A stretch of DNA of 64,000 bases from Klebsiella sp. RIT-PI-d. Its GTDB lineage: Bacteria; Pseudomonadota; Gammaproteobacteria; Enterobacterales; Enterobacteriaceae. The notes under the pieces are model-generated. The model was given only the letters and a program-made list of their open reading frames with translations. It ran no database searches and had not been told where the DNA came from. Of the stretch, positions 54,482-63,595 are shown in pieces. The stretch covers positions 1,054,001 to 1,118,000 of the forward strand of contig NZ_LGIT01000009.1 of the NCBI RefSeq assembly GCF_001187865.1. The letters run 5' to 3'. Both the position numbers and the translations under genes were made by a program. Position 1 is the stretch's first letter, and every line of letters starts with the position of its first letter.

Positions 54482-54913
54482 ATGACAATTCATAAGAAAG
54501 GTCAGGCACACTGGGAAGGCGATATTAAAAGCGGTAAAGGAACGGTTTCGACTGAGAGCGGCGTGCTTAATCAGAGTCCTTATGGTTTTAATACTCGCTT
54601 TGAGGGTGAGAAAGGCACTAACCCTGAAGAGCTGATTGGTGCGGCACATGCTGCCTGTTTCTCAATGGCACTTTCCCTGATGCTTGGTGAGCAGGGTTAT
54701 ACGCCAACGTCAATTGACACTGTCGCAGATGTTTCTCTTGATAAGAAAGACGGTGGTTTTGCAATCACTAAAGTGGCGCTGAAAAGCAACGTTTCTGTGC
54801 CGCAAATTGAGCAGTCCGCGTTTGATGCTATCATCCAGAAAGCAAAAGCAGGTTGCCCGGTTTCACAGCTACTGAATGCTGAAATTACGCTTGATTACCA
54901 GTTAAACGCGTAA
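54482..54913 (+). CDS. osmC: Osmotically inducible peroxiredoxin OsmC
   Basis: 143 aa matching OsmC. The catalytic cysteines are Cys59 in the GAAHAACFSMAL segment and Cys125 in AGCPVSQLLNAEITLDY. It reduces organic hydroperoxides with thiols. AAAGGAG lies upstream of the ATG, and a terminator follows. Confidence 0.95.
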   Translation: MTIHKKGQAHWEGDIKSGKGTVSTESGVLNQSPYGFNTRFEGEKGTNPEELIGAAHAACFSMALSLMLGEQGYTPTSIDTVADVSLDKKDGGFAITKVALKSNVSVPQIEQSAFDAIIQKAKAGCPVSQLLNAEITLDYQLNA

Positions 54914-54920
54914 TTGTGTT

Positions 54921-54944
54921 TCGCCCGCATCCTGCGGGCGATTT
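54921..54944. terminator. Rho-independent terminator after osmC
   Basis: Perfect 9-bp stem TCGCCCGCA/TGCGGGCGA with a TCC loop, then TTT. It is shared with the convergent membrane-protein gene that ends at 54948. Confidence 0.8.
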
Positions 54945-54947
54945 CCA

Positions 54948-55727
54948 CTATCCTTCCTTAAACATGACACTCTCTTTATGCATCCCTAATGCCAGAGTCT
55001 GCGATGGATCAAAGAGTGAGAAACTCTCAACCTGTTCAAGCAGGATAACCTTGCGAAAATCAAGGGCACATTGTGGGTCTGAGGTTAGCGTAATATCATG
55101 ATCGGCATACCAGGCGCTGTAATTGTGCTCAACAGTAAAATCACCTGTGTTGCTATCACGATAGCCGCTCAGCATAGGAATGACCACAATGTTACTGGCA
55201 TTGCTGGCATCAAACGTCGCCGCATGAACCATACCAATGTAGATTCGCTGAGATTTCAGCGTTAACCACACCAGTTGTCCGCTTTCCATGCACTGGTAGA
55301 GTAATCCTTCGAGACTATTGGCGCTGGCCAGCTCTTTATATAACGAGAGTCGGCCTTTGCTATCCAGTCTGGCACTCATCGCCCAGTTTGAGCGATAGAG
55401 GCAAAAGAAAATAGCGAAGGCCAGCATAATGACTACTGGAGCCTGAATACCTAAAAAACTCCAGTTCATAAACACCATCTGTAAGCGGTGTTCTTCCGGG
55501 CCAAACCAGACGGGCAGGGCGTTCATGGTGACGGATGCAATAAGCAATATCAGCCATAAAATACCGGTAGCGATAATTCCCTGTAGTACGAAAATGCAAC
55601 CGTAAAGCGCAACGAGAAAATAAACATCCCAGCCGAAAGTGCGTTTAAATTTGAAGCGTGTGGAGAGATCGCGGCTGCTATACCAGTATCCACACACCAT
55701 CAGTACCATAAATATTGCCGTTCCCAT
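54948..55727 (-). CDS. Membrane protein of unknown function, 259 aa
   Basis: Three to four hydrophobic helices fill the first 130 residues (MGTAIFMVLMVCGYWYSS, VYFLVALYGCIFVLQGII, GIQAPVVIMLAFAIFFCLY). A soluble C-terminal domain of about 130 residues follows, largely beta (RIYIGMVHAATFDASN, DFTVEHNYSAWYADHDITL). The start lies one base after the stop of the 64-aa gene at 55729, so the pair form an operon. Composition and divergent function are not informative; no named family is recognised. Confidence 0.8.
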   Translation of the reverse strand: MGTAIFMVLMVCGYWYSSRDLSTRFKFKRTFGWDVYFLVALYGCIFVLQGIIATGILWLILLIASVTMNALPVWFGPEEHRLQMVFMNWSFLGIQAPVVIMLAFAIFFCLYRSNWAMSARLDSKGRLSLYKELASANSLEGLLYQCMESGQLVWLTLKSQRIYIGMVHAATFDASNASNIVVIPMLSGYRDSNTGDFTVEHNYSAWYADHDITLTSDPQCALDFRKVILLEQVESFSLFDPSQTLALGMHKESVMFKEG

Positions 55728-55728
55728 T

Positions 55729-55923
55729 TCAGGCCCTTTTGAGTGCGTTTACATGGCGGTCAAAGTCGTCCTGGACGTCACGACAATGTACATTGACTGT
55801 CGCATTGCCATCGTCATCGACCAGAATGCGCTCGCCATCTTCAATAGATTCTTCAATATCGTGGTGATTCATTACCTGTAAAAATTTTTCGGGACTGGTA
55901 AACAGTGAACGAAGCCATTGCAT
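55729..55923 (-). CDS. Small acidic protein, 64 aa, unknown function
   Basis: Begins MQWLRSLFTSPEKFLQVM with the strong ribosome site GAGGAGG. The rest is acidic (EESIEDGERILVDDDGNATV) and ends HVNALKRA. No signal peptide or membrane segment is seen. It is the first gene of a two-gene unit with the membrane protein at 54948-55727. The pairing of a tiny soluble gene and a membrane gene might reflect a toxin-immunity or regulator-sensor relation; this is speculation. Confidence 0.75.
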   Translation of the reverse strand: MQWLRSLFTSPEKFLQVMNHHDIEESIEDGERILVDDDGNATVNVHCRDVQDDFDRHVNALKRA

Positions 55924-55977
55924 AGGTAAAACCTCCTCGACCCAGTATAGAAACTCCCGACAAAAAAGGAGGAAATT

Positions 55978-56760
55978 TCAGGGCTTAGCGGACAAATCCG
56001 AATGATGTACATGACCCTGATACTGCTGACCATTTTTGAATTCAACTCGTTTAAGTTGAATGGCGGTACCGTTTTGCCAGCCATCTGCGCCCGACGCGAC
56101 GGGGTTTGCCACAATCGTCTTGCGCGATTCGCGAAGCTGATGTGAATCGATATTAAAACGGCGATCGCGATCGGCCAGTAACCGGGGATTCAACTGACCA
56201 TCGGCGGTAAAACCCATCATCAGCGCCGGTGCACCGAGCGGCAGCGTTTTGTCGCGATCGGTATGCCAGGTGTGCCAGGTCTTTCCGTAGGTATTCACAA
56301 TTTTGCTCATTAATGGTTTCTCTGCTGCTTCAGGTAAGCCCGGAGCGACCAGACTGCCTGATTTCACCTCGTAGCGATGGCTATGCCAGTAGGCTTTTTC
56401 TTCCTCCGGTAACGTTTTGAACAGCCGCTCGCTGATAATGTATTCAATGCCCATCAGTTTTGCATCCGAAGTATTTCCATCATAAATCACGGCCTGCATC
56501 ACATCTTCATTCAGAACAGTCACATAATGGTGCGCTTCCATTTGTCCTTTTAATTCACCGCTATAGAAATGGAAACCATCCAGGTAGGTACTCATCGCGT
56601 CAATGGGAGGGCGGTCCTGAATGACCGACGCGCCTGCGGCAAGAACTTTCATTTTGGTCGACGTCTCTTCACCCGTCGCGTTAACCGGCGAAGGAGAATT
56701 GGATGCGCCGCAGCCGGTCAGCAGGACCGAGGTAGAAATTAGCCAGCCAGCGAATTTCAT
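55978..56760 (-). CDS. OBAP-family (DUF1264) lipoprotein
   Basis: 260 aa with a lipobox (STSVLLTGC) so Cys17 is the predicted lipidated residue. After a Ser/Pro-rich linker, residues 40-250 match the oil body-associated protein-like family DUF1264. Seen: DGFHFYSGELKGQMEAHHYV, ISERLFKTLPEEEKAYWHSH, GKTWHTWHTDRD and LPLGAPALMMGFT. Bacterial OBAP proteins have no known activity. Gene stands alone, 54 bases after (upstream of) the small-protein gene on the same strand. Confidence 0.85.
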   Translation of the reverse strand: MKFAGWLISTSVLLTGCGASNSPSPVNATGEETSTKMKVLAAGASVIQDRPPIDAMSTYLDGFHFYSGELKGQMEAHHYVTVLNEDVMQAVIYDGNTSDAKLMGIEYIISERLFKTLPEEEKAYWHSHRYEVKSGSLVAPGLPEAAEKPLMSKIVNTYGKTWHTWHTDRDKTLPLGAPALMMGFTADGQLNPRLLADRDRRFNIDSHQLRESRKTIVANPVASGADGWQNGTAIQLKRVEFKNGQQYQGHVHHSDLSAKP

Positions 56761-56930
56761 ACGATATCACCTTATTTTTCATTGTATGTATTAACCCTGG
56801 TGCAAATTCATTCCAGAGTAAATATCGATGCCAGATTATTCTCAGCTACAGCCCATTACCTTGCACTTTGCCTGCTGGCAACTAAATTTAAAAGTTCTTG
56901 CCCTGGCAGGGCACTCTCCCGGAGAAAAAT

Positions 56931-58118
56931 ATGAAAGCACTAACTTATCATGGGCCACATAAGGTGAGCGTTGATACGCATCCGGACCCCATTATTGAAG
57001 CCAGTGATGATATTATTTTGCGTGTGACCGCGACCGCCATCTGCGGCTCGGATTTGCATTTATACCGGGGGAAAATTCCGGGTACCGATCACGGTGATAT
57101 CTTTGGTCATGAGTTTATGGGCGAAGTAGTCGAGACAGGGAAAGACGTCACTGCCGTCAGCCGTGGCGACCGCGTAGTGATCCCGTTTGTGATTGCCTGC
57201 GGCGACTGTTTTTTTTGCCAGCTCGAACAATTCTCAGCGTGTGAAACTACTAACAGCGGCAAGGGCGCCGCATTAAACCGGAAAACCATTACTCCACCTG
57301 CGGCGCTCTTTGGTTACAGTAAATTATATGGTGGCGTACCCGGTGGCCAGGCAGAATATGTTCGGGTGCCCAAAGCGAATACCGGGCCTTTTAAGGTTCC
57401 GCGCGTTCTCTCTGATGATAAGGTCTTATTTTTAACTGATATTTTGCCGACCGCCTGGCAGGCAGTTAAAAATGCTGAGATCAAGAAAGGCTCCAGCGTG
57501 GCAATCTTCGGGGCTGGTCCGGTCGGATTATTATCTGCCGCCTGCGCCCGATATTTAGGAGCAGAAAAAATATTTATGATCGACCATCATGATTATCGCC
57601 TCGATTTTGCCTGCCAGTGCTATGGCGTTATTCCGATTAATTTTGATAAGAATGACGATCCGGCCGCATGGATTATTGAGAATACGGATAATCATCGCGG
57701 CGTCGATGCGGTCATTGATGCCGTTGGTTTTGAAGCTAAGGGCAGCCTGACGGAAACCGTACTCAGCAACCTTAAAATTGAGGGCAGTAGCGGTAAGGCG
57801 CTGCGCCAGTGTATTGCCGCCGTACGCCGCGGAGGGATAGTCAGCGTACCGGGCGTCTATGCCGGTTTTATTCATGGCTTCTTATTCGGTGATGCGTTTG
57901 ATAAAGGTTTGACCTTTAAAATGGGTCAGACCCATGTGCATGCTTATCTACCTGAATTGCTAAAGCTGATTGAAGAAGGGCTGCTGCGACCAGAGGAAAT
58001 TATTACCCACCATATGCCTCTGGAAGAGGCGGCGAAAGGGTATGAGATTTTTGAAAAGCGCAAGGAAGATTGTCGTAAAGTTATCCTGGTGCCAGGAATG
58101 ACGCCTGCTGTCGAATAA
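56931..58118 (+). CDS. Zinc-dependent alcohol dehydrogenase (formaldehyde dehydrogenase-like)
   Basis: 395 aa from ATG 56931 with GGAGAAAA; the frame is open to 56898. Catalytic zinc ligands are Cys in [13 protein letters not shown] near residue 38 and His-Glu in [11 protein letters not shown] near 60. Four structural-zinc cysteines lie in [17 protein letters not shown] near 90-105, and NAD-binding [10 protein letters not shown] is near 190. The insertion after the structural zinc and overall length fit the glutathione-independent formaldehyde dehydrogenase-like subfamily. The substrate is unknown. Confidence 0.9.
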   Translation: MKALTYHGPHKVSVDTHPDPIIEASDDIILRVTATAICGSDLHLYRGKIPGTDHGDIFGHEFMGEVVETGKDVTAVSRGDRVVIPFVIACGDCFFCQLEQFSACETTNSGKGAALNRKTITPPAALFGYSKLYGGVPGGQAEYVRVPKANTGPFKVPRVLSDDKVLFLTDILPTAWQAVKNAEIKKGSSVAIFGAGPVGLLSAACARYLGAEKIFMIDHHDYRLDFACQCYGVIPINFDKNDDPAAWIIENTDNHRGVDAVIDAVGFEAKGSLTETVLSNLKIEGSSGKALRQCIAAVRRGGIVSVPGVYAGFIHGFLFGDAFDKGLTFKMGQTHVHAYLPELLKLIEEGLLRPEEIITHHMPLEEAAKGYEIFEKRKEDCRKVILVPGMTPAVE

Positions 58119-58125
58119 GTCTGCT

Positions 58126-58149
58126 GCCGGGTGCAGAGTGCCACCCGGC
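58126..58149. repeat. REP-like hairpin between convergent genes
   Basis: 8-bp arms GCCGGGTG/CACCCGGC with an 8-base loop between the dehydrogenase and kinase stops. It probably serves as a shared transcription end. Confidence 0.6.
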
Positions 58150-58157
58150 CAGCATAA

Positions 58158-59657
58158 TTAATTCGCAATGAGTTGCACGACCACCAGCCTGCCGCCTTCT
58201 TCGGTGGATAAGATAAACTGCGCCCCGTCATCAAGGGGGAGTTTATCACCAATATCGATCCGGGTTTTCTCCGGGAGCGACATCAGGCCCGGGATCCCTT
58301 CATTGACCAGCCACCAGCGATCGTTATGGAACACAAAATAGCCTACCCGTTTTTTTTGTGCCTCAGTCGTACGTTCGTTAGGTGCAATCAGCCGGTTTAC
58401 ATGCCAGGCATAAAGGGACTGACCACTCCACACCATCAGGCGGTGGTCATCAGGCCTGAAACTGCCAGCTTTGCGCGATGAATAAAGGTTCAAAATCGGT
58501 AGCTTGCCTTTATACGGCGTCGCGCAATAGGGGCAGACCGGCGCCGTTTTTCCGCAGAAGACATACCATTTTTGTTCGCAGGCCGGATTCTGACAGGGTT
58601 GGATCAGATCAACGGTTTTCACCAGCGCGGTTTCCCACTCATCTGCCGTGGGTCGCCGCTGCGGATGATGCAGCCCTTCAATAAAGGCCCGATCAAAAAG
58701 CGGCGTCAGATAAGGACCCATGATGGTATAGGGGATTTTCTGCGGATCGGCCCACGGAAGCGATGAAGGGGAAACCTGATTTAATTTTACCGCGTTACTG
58801 CGATCGACAGGATGTTCAATAAACAGCGCCTTCTCGCCCATTGAGAGCGACTCATCACGCATTTCATCATCCAGATCGTGGATCTTGCCGCCCCGCAGCG
58901 GATGACGAAAGAACAGATACATATAAATCAGCACTGACAGCGCATGACGATCGGTTAAAATACTCGGTAATACCCGGTTCGGATCGTCTTTTTCAAGATG
59001 TGCCGTTTTAACCACTTCCGGGGCGATAAAATCAGGCGTGCCAACTACGTCCGGGGGAAATTTTCCCGGCACCACCAGCCCATCGACATCAATAATACAG
59101 GCGTGCCCCTGTTCAGGGTCGATCAGGACATTTTTATAACTCAAATCGCTATGACATAAACCTGCTGCATGCATTCTTCTGACGGCGCGGCTTAACAGCA
59201 GACAGACTTTAAGATAGGTTAACGTAGTACCTTTTTCGCGAGGATCGAGAAACTTGTTCTGATTATTGGCGCTGGCAAACCATTTGCCTTCTTTTTCCCG
59301 CCCGCGAATGCCGAGAAAATCGTTATTTCTGGAGCCATATTTGAAAAAGAAATGATGCTGATAGGTCGGTACCACAATGCCGATTTTCCCCGCATGTTCG
59401 ACCACATCGGTTGGCCAGCAAAAGAGATCTTTCCAGTATTCGCCGCCGGACTGTTCAAAAATATTTGCCCGATAGCGACCGGTGATCATATCGATTCGCT
59501 CACGGGCCTGCTCGTTTTGCGGTTTTTTATAAAAAGCGACCACGTAGGATTTATCGGGGGAAAAGTAGACATCTTTCATCGAGCCAGAGCCGATAATTTC
59601 ATCGACATACTGAACGGTTTTACCGCCCCTGGTAGTACAGGTTACAAGAGTTGCCAT
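58158..59657 (-). CDS. Serine/threonine-type protein kinase with zinc ribbon, ter-associated
   Basis: 499 aa. The kinase domain spans about 18-350: glycine loop GSGSMKDVYFS near 23, catalytic loop CHSDLSYKNVLID near 178 (Asp in HxD), metal-binding DVDG near 199 in place of DFG, and an APE-like FIAPEVVK. Its lysine is less obvious (FYKK near 43). A four-Cys zinc ribbon follows (CQNPACEQKW, CPYC). The C-terminal about 110 residues form a beta-rich region (GYFVFHNDRWWLVN, RIDIGDKLPLDD). Last gene of the operon. It matches the kinase of TerY-P triads, which phosphorylates partners such as the VWA proteins; partners here are inferred. Confidence 0.88.
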   Translation of the reverse strand: MATLVTCTTRGGKTVQYVDEIIGSGSMKDVYFSPDKSYVVAFYKKPQNEQARERIDMITGRYRANIFEQSGGEYWKDLFCWPTDVVEHAGKIGIVVPTYQHHFFFKYGSRNNDFLGIRGREKEGKWFASANNQNKFLDPREKGTTLTYLKVCLLLSRAVRRMHAAGLCHSDLSYKNVLIDPEQGHACIIDVDGLVVPGKFPPDVVGTPDFIAPEVVKTAHLEKDDPNRVLPSILTDRHALSVLIYMYLFFRHPLRGGKIHDLDDEMRDESLSMGEKALFIEHPVDRSNAVKLNQVSPSSLPWADPQKIPYTIMGPYLTPLFDRAFIEGLHHPQRRPTADEWETALVKTVDLIQPCQNPACEQKWYVFCGKTAPVCPYCATPYKGKLPILNLYSSRKAGSFRPDDHRLMVWSGQSLYAWHVNRLIAPNERTTEAQKKRVGYFVFHNDRWWLVNEGIPGLMSLPEKTRIDIGDKLPLDDGAQFILSTEEGGRLVVVQLIAN

Positions 59658-59676
59658 AGTCGTTATCCGCCCTCTG

Positions 59677-61236
59677 TCACCACGAGATCACGATGGTGCG
59701 ATCATCGTGATTTCCCGGCGAAAAGAAATTAAGCCATTCGATCAGATGTTCGTCTGCTGTACCTGATTCCTCCAGATGCGGAGTCAACTCGGCAATAAGC
59801 GCATCCCATTTTTGCGGATTAAGCAGACCGTTGTCAGTTTCAAAGAACGGATCGGAGATGCCGTCGGTCATTAAGACCAGGTGAGAGATATCTTTCCAGC
59901 GACCAATAATAATACGCTTGCTGAAATCAGCGTCCTGAATGGTGTCGGCATCAAGAAAGCGCGTCTGTCCTGCATATTCGCCGCTATCAGGCATACCGAG
60001 AACCCGGACTTTTCCTGCTGGACCACAGGCAGCAATCGCACCGTCACCCAGCCAGAATGCGGCAGCGAAAAGTTCATCGCCCTCGCGAAAAGAGACGACC
60101 GCCAGCAGGGTTGTCGAATAGCTTTTGCTTTTTTCTCCGGCGATTTTAGCTTCATGATTGATATTATTCACTGCCAGCGCGCAGGCAAGGCTGAACTGTC
60201 GGTAAAAATAGTCCCAGATTTGCCGTTGATCGCCGGTATTCCACTGGGTTATCTGCATTTTGAGCGCCAGGCCTTGATCATCTTTAAGCTGATCGAACAG
60301 ATAGTTGCCGACGATCTCAGTAGCAATCAGCGATCCCTGACGAGAATAACTGGCGCTACCGGCACCGTCGGCCACCAGCATGATACTCCAGCCGCTGTGC
60401 TGGCTGTGATTGACATAAAAGTCGTCATCGCGAAAAGATCCAACGTGTGCATGTGAGCGTCCACGCCGGCTGGCGGCAACGATATTGACGCCAGGCTGCT
60501 GAATAAGCTGACGATCAACATTCTTTTTATAATAGCGATCGTCTTCAGGCGGATCGATATCTTTCCATAAGGTGCGTGGATCGGGATTCACGATAAAGGT
60601 AAGGCGGGATTCGCCGTCAGGACACGATGGCGAACACCATCTTACCCTGATACCAATGTCACCGCTCGCCACTGGCGTTCCGGACAGGGTGCCATCATCT
60701 TTGTTAAACGTGAGTCCGCAGGGCGTGTCGAAAATAACGTCCTGAACCTCTGCGCACTCGCCATTATCGAGAGAAATGTCCACGGCACAGTGGAAGGGCG
60801 TCCCGGCGCGGGCATTTGCAATGCCAATGCGCGCCACAGGAGGATTAACGACGCGAGTCCCGGCATCGGCTGGATGTTCAGGCACCTGTCCGGGCTTAAG
60901 TGTTTGAACGACTTTATTCACGGGTTTCTCTTCCTGAGCGCAATGTTCATCAAGTTCGTGATAAGGCATTTTTTGCCACGAGGCAGGATCGCTTCCGGTC
61001 TCAGATTCAGCTGTCGCCGATTCATCAGCGTCAGGTGCTGGCGTATGAGGGACTTGATCCACGTCTTCTGCTGAGGCCACGACCCTGCTCACTTTTTCAA
61101 TAATTGCGCTGAGGTCAGCCTGCAATTCACTATCCTCATCCAGCGATTGCTGTTGTTCTGACGTCAATGTAAGGCCGTTATGCACAACAATCAGCGCCAG
61201 GATCTGCTTTTTGAGAGGCGTAATGTCGCCGATCAT
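59677..61236 (-). CDS. PP2C-type protein phosphatase with N-terminal acidic and Ig-like regions
   Basis: 519 aa. Residues 1-75 are helical and acidic. About 130-235 include an Ig-like (He_PIG/CADG) module whose signature is GLTFNKDDGTLSGTPVASGD. The PP2C domain fills about 255-519: GRSHAHVGSFRDDDF, metal Asp in MLVADGAGSASYSRQGS near 300, WLGDGAIA near 405, VLMTDGISDP near 455 and HDDRTIVISW at the end. All metal-binding aspartates appear intact. ATGA overlaps the upstream VWA gene. It opposes the kinase encoded 20 bases downstream. Confidence 0.9.
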   Translation of the reverse strand: MIGDITPLKKQILALIVVHNGLTLTSEQQQSLDEDSELQADLSAIIEKVSRVVASAEDVDQVPHTPAPDADESATAESETGSDPASWQKMPYHELDEHCAQEEKPVNKVVQTLKPGQVPEHPADAGTRVVNPPVARIGIANARAGTPFHCAVDISLDNGECAEVQDVIFDTPCGLTFNKDDGTLSGTPVASGDIGIRVRWCSPSCPDGESRLTFIVNPDPRTLWKDIDPPEDDRYYKKNVDRQLIQQPGVNIVAASRRGRSHAHVGSFRDDDFYVNHSQHSGWSIMLVADGAGSASYSRQGSLIATEIVGNYLFDQLKDDQGLALKMQITQWNTGDQRQIWDYFYRQFSLACALAVNNINHEAKIAGEKSKSYSTTLLAVVSFREGDELFAAAFWLGDGAIAACGPAGKVRVLGMPDSGEYAGQTRFLDADTIQDADFSKRIIIGRWKDISHLVLMTDGISDPFFETDNGLLNPQKWDALIAELTPHLEESGTADEHLIEWLNFFSPGNHDDRTIVISW

Positions 61237-62270
61237 CCTTTCCCTCTGTTTACGTCGAAGTCGTCATTGTCACCGTGGCTGAAGGTCAACGCGTTATCGC
61301 ACCAGGGACAGATAATATCGTCCGGTCCGTTGATGCACAGCAACCGCCCACAACTGCATAACGCAAATGCGCTGGCATTTCCGCAGTGTGGACAACCTGG
61401 AACGCCGTGCAACTCGCGGGTATTGACCTGTATAGATGAGGCCGCCGCATCGCTCCATTCAAAATAATCTTCATCAATAGGGTAACAGCCAGCAAGATTA
61501 AAGCCGTTGATATTCAGGCTGAAATTAAGGCCGGACAGATTTACCGGAGGGCGCTCGTACTTTATCAGGTAAGGGCGACGTGATTTGCTACACCGTCCGG
61601 CCAGAGTGACACAGGTTTCGTCGCAGGCGCGGGCCACATCCTCTTTCGCCAGCTTCACCAGAGAATCGGTGTTAAGCGCAGGCGGCGGGGAGGTCTCGCC
61701 GACGCTACGACTGTGTGCAGTCACTGACGCCGTGATCCACTTAATAAAGCGGGTAAAATCACCCTCGTGTGCTTCGGTAAAATGAAAGACATTTTCAGTG
61801 AGCTGGCGGAGTACGTTGAGATCGGCTGCCGGACCCAGTCCGATTGCGATCAAATTAACTTTTTGGGCGTACTGAGCTTTCCAGCGTTTAATTTCAGCTG
61901 CGGCGTCATCAGTCGGATGGCCGTCGGTGAGCAAATAAACCACTGGCTTCCAGTCGCCTTTGCGTTCGACGGTGGTTTTACGCACCTGCGTATCAATCTG
62001 TACCGTTAGCTCACGCAGTGCGGCCCCAAGATGAGTACCGCTGCCGACGGGAAGACGCGGCGGATAAAACGATAATACCTCGTGCAGTGGCACGATGGTT
62101 CTGGCGATGCCTGCAAATGCAATAACCGAAATCCACGCGGTTTCCAGCGCGTGTGGATCTCTTCGCAGATCGCTGACGATCATTTGCAGGCCGTCATTCA
62201 TTTTCCTGAGATTGTCGCCAATCATCGACTCTGAGCAATCCAGAACAAAAAATACCGGAAGTCTTCTCAT
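61233..62270 (-). CDS. VWA-domain protein with C-terminal Cys-rich (TerY-C) zinc ribbon
   Basis: 345 aa from MRRLPVFFVLDCSESM with GAGGTGAT upstream; the longer 62435 start is not supported. A von Willebrand A domain lies at 1-200 with MIDAS DxSxS as DCSES near 11, the Thr in GSGTHLGAAL and Asp in LTDGHPTDD. Residues 215-345 carry zinc-ligand pairs (CPHCGN, LCSCGRLLC, CPWCDNAL). This corresponds to the larger TerY3-type protein of ter clusters. It is the only one of the three VWA proteins lacking the proline-rich tail. It overlaps the phosphatase gene by four bases. Confidence 0.9.
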   Translation of the reverse strand: MRRLPVFFVLDCSESMIGDNLRKMNDGLQMIVSDLRRDPHALETAWISVIAFAGIARTIVPLHEVLSFYPPRLPVGSGTHLGAALRELTVQIDTQVRKTTVERKGDWKPVVYLLTDGHPTDDAAAEIKRWKAQYAQKVNLIAIGLGPAADLNVLRQLTENVFHFTEAHEGDFTRFIKWITASVTAHSRSVGETSPPPALNTDSLVKLAKEDVARACDETCVTLAGRCSKSRRPYLIKYERPPVNLSGLNFSLNINGFNLAGCYPIDEDYFEWSDAAASSIQVNTRELHGVPGCPHCGNASAFALCSCGRLLCINGPDDIICPWCDNALTFSHGDNDDFDVNRGKG

Positions 62271-62292
62271 GAATATCACCTCATCAGGCTCA

Positions 62293-62931
62293 TTACAGCA
62301 CCAGCTGAATTTCAGGCGGAGGAGGCGGAAGCGTATCCGAACGGGCGTTGACGCCTGCACTGGTGCTGCCCGAGGCAACGCTGGCGGATACCCATTTGAA
62401 GAAGCCGGCAAACGCGGTGGAGTCCAGCGTTTCAAGCGCCACGACGGTATCGGTAAGCTGTTTCAGATGCTCGTGACGCGCTTTGGGTCCTACCGCACAG
62501 GCAATGATCGCACCGAATGCGCGACGTTTTACCTCTTTGATCGCTTCTCCATAGGCCCAGGTGTCTGACGGCGTACCATCAGTCATCAGAAATACCAGCG
62601 GTCGCCAGTCGCCTTTTTGATCGCCATCTGAACGGCGTACATCGCGATCGACGCAGGTAATAAGACATTCCAGCGCGGCCCCGGTAAATGTGCCGCCGGC
62701 GCTGGGCACGACAATATCGGTAAACTGGAAGTTCTCCAGCGCCGATAATGGACTGTGCTCCCGCGCGTCGTTATCAAACGTAATGATCGAAATGTGGACG
62801 CTCTCAAGCGCATAGGGGTCCTGACGCAGCGCACTGAGCATTGCCTGCACGCCAACGTTCACCGCGTGAATAGACTCGCCGCGCATCGATCCTGAGGTAT
62901 CAATGAGCAGATATACAGGTAGTCTTCTCAT
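62293..62931 (-). CDS. VWA-domain protein, TerY-like (212 aa)
   Basis: A nearly minimal VWA domain: MIDAS DTSGSMRGES near residue 11, Thr in GGTFTGAAL near 83, Asp in MTDGTPSDTW near 113. The C terminus has the FFKWVSASV motif followed by PPPPPEIQLVL. The same ending, with small changes, occurs in the protein at 63596. The protein is cytosolic with no membrane segment. VWA proteins of ter systems are thought to be scaffolds or substrates for the kinase/phosphatase pair. One base separates the TerX stop from its ATG. Confidence 0.92.
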   Translation of the reverse strand: MRRLPVYLLIDTSGSMRGESIHAVNVGVQAMLSALRQDPYALESVHISIITFDNDAREHSPLSALENFQFTDIVVPSAGGTFTGAALECLITCVDRDVRRSDGDQKGDWRPLVFLMTDGTPSDTWAYGEAIKEVKRRAFGAIIACAVGPKARHEHLKQLTDTVVALETLDSTAFAGFFKWVSASVASGSTSAGVNARSDTLPPPPPEIQLVL

Positions 62932-62932
62932 A

Positions 62933-63574
62933 TTATATAAAGCTCTTTAGATGCGTGACAAACGTGTCAGATGCTGACGGTTCTCCCAGAGCATTGAGTT
63001 TCCAGCCGTCTGGCTCTCTGACCAGTTCTGCAAATAGCATGGAGCATTGATTATTAAATGTGGCACCGCCGGAGAGATCAAAACGCGCCATTTCAATATT
63101 GCGGGCATCGACTGCGCGAATAAATGCGTTTTTTACTTTGCCGAAATGCTGTTTCAGGCGCTCGCCATTGTAGATCTGGACAATAAATACGATTTTTTCG
63201 TAGCGCGGTTCAAGGGCATTAAGCTTAACGATAATTTGCTCATCATCTCCATCACCGGCCCCGGTGCGGTTATCGCCTGTTAACCAGATATTGCCTGATT
63301 TATGCCGCAGGCTATTAAAAAAGATAATATCGCCGTTAATTAGCGTCGGTTTGCCATTCTCCCGATCGCCTAAATCAGTCACTTTTCCCTGGGCATTACA
63401 TAAAAAAGCGATGACGTCGAGATCGTATTCCTCTTCCTTCTTGCCAAAAACGCTGCCTAAAAATCCTTTCTTCTCTTCGTTAATATCCCATCCCAGACCA
63501 ATTGTAACGGAGGAAAGATCGTATTCATTTTTTCGCAGGCTAACGCCTTGCCCTTTGCGTAAACTGACTGACAT
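62933..63574 (-). CDS. terX: TerD-family protein TerX
   Basis: 213 aa beginning MSVSLRKGQGVSLRKNEYDL, a TerD (CABP) domain. Calcium-binding acidic elements are visible in VTIGLGWDINEEKKGFLG, EYDLDVIAF and NRTGAGDGDDEQI. The order VWA - TerX - VWA - larger VWA is the same as terY1-terX-terY2-terY3 in plasmid R478-type ter loci. TerD-family proteins are implicated in tellurite, phage and colicin resistance. Its place between two VWA genes, with 1-21-base gaps, indicates one operon. Confidence 0.9.
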   Translation of the reverse strand: MSVSLRKGQGVSLRKNEYDLSSVTIGLGWDINEEKKGFLGSVFGKKEEEYDLDVIAFLCNAQGKVTDLGDRENGKPTLINGDIIFFNSLRHKSGNIWLTGDNRTGAGDGDDEQIIVKLNALEPRYEKIVFIVQIYNGERLKQHFGKVKNAFIRAVDARNIEMARFDLSGGATFNNQCSMLFAELVREPDGWKLNALGEPSASDTFVTHLKSFI

Positions 63575-63595
63575 AACATCTCCTTATTTATGTGG

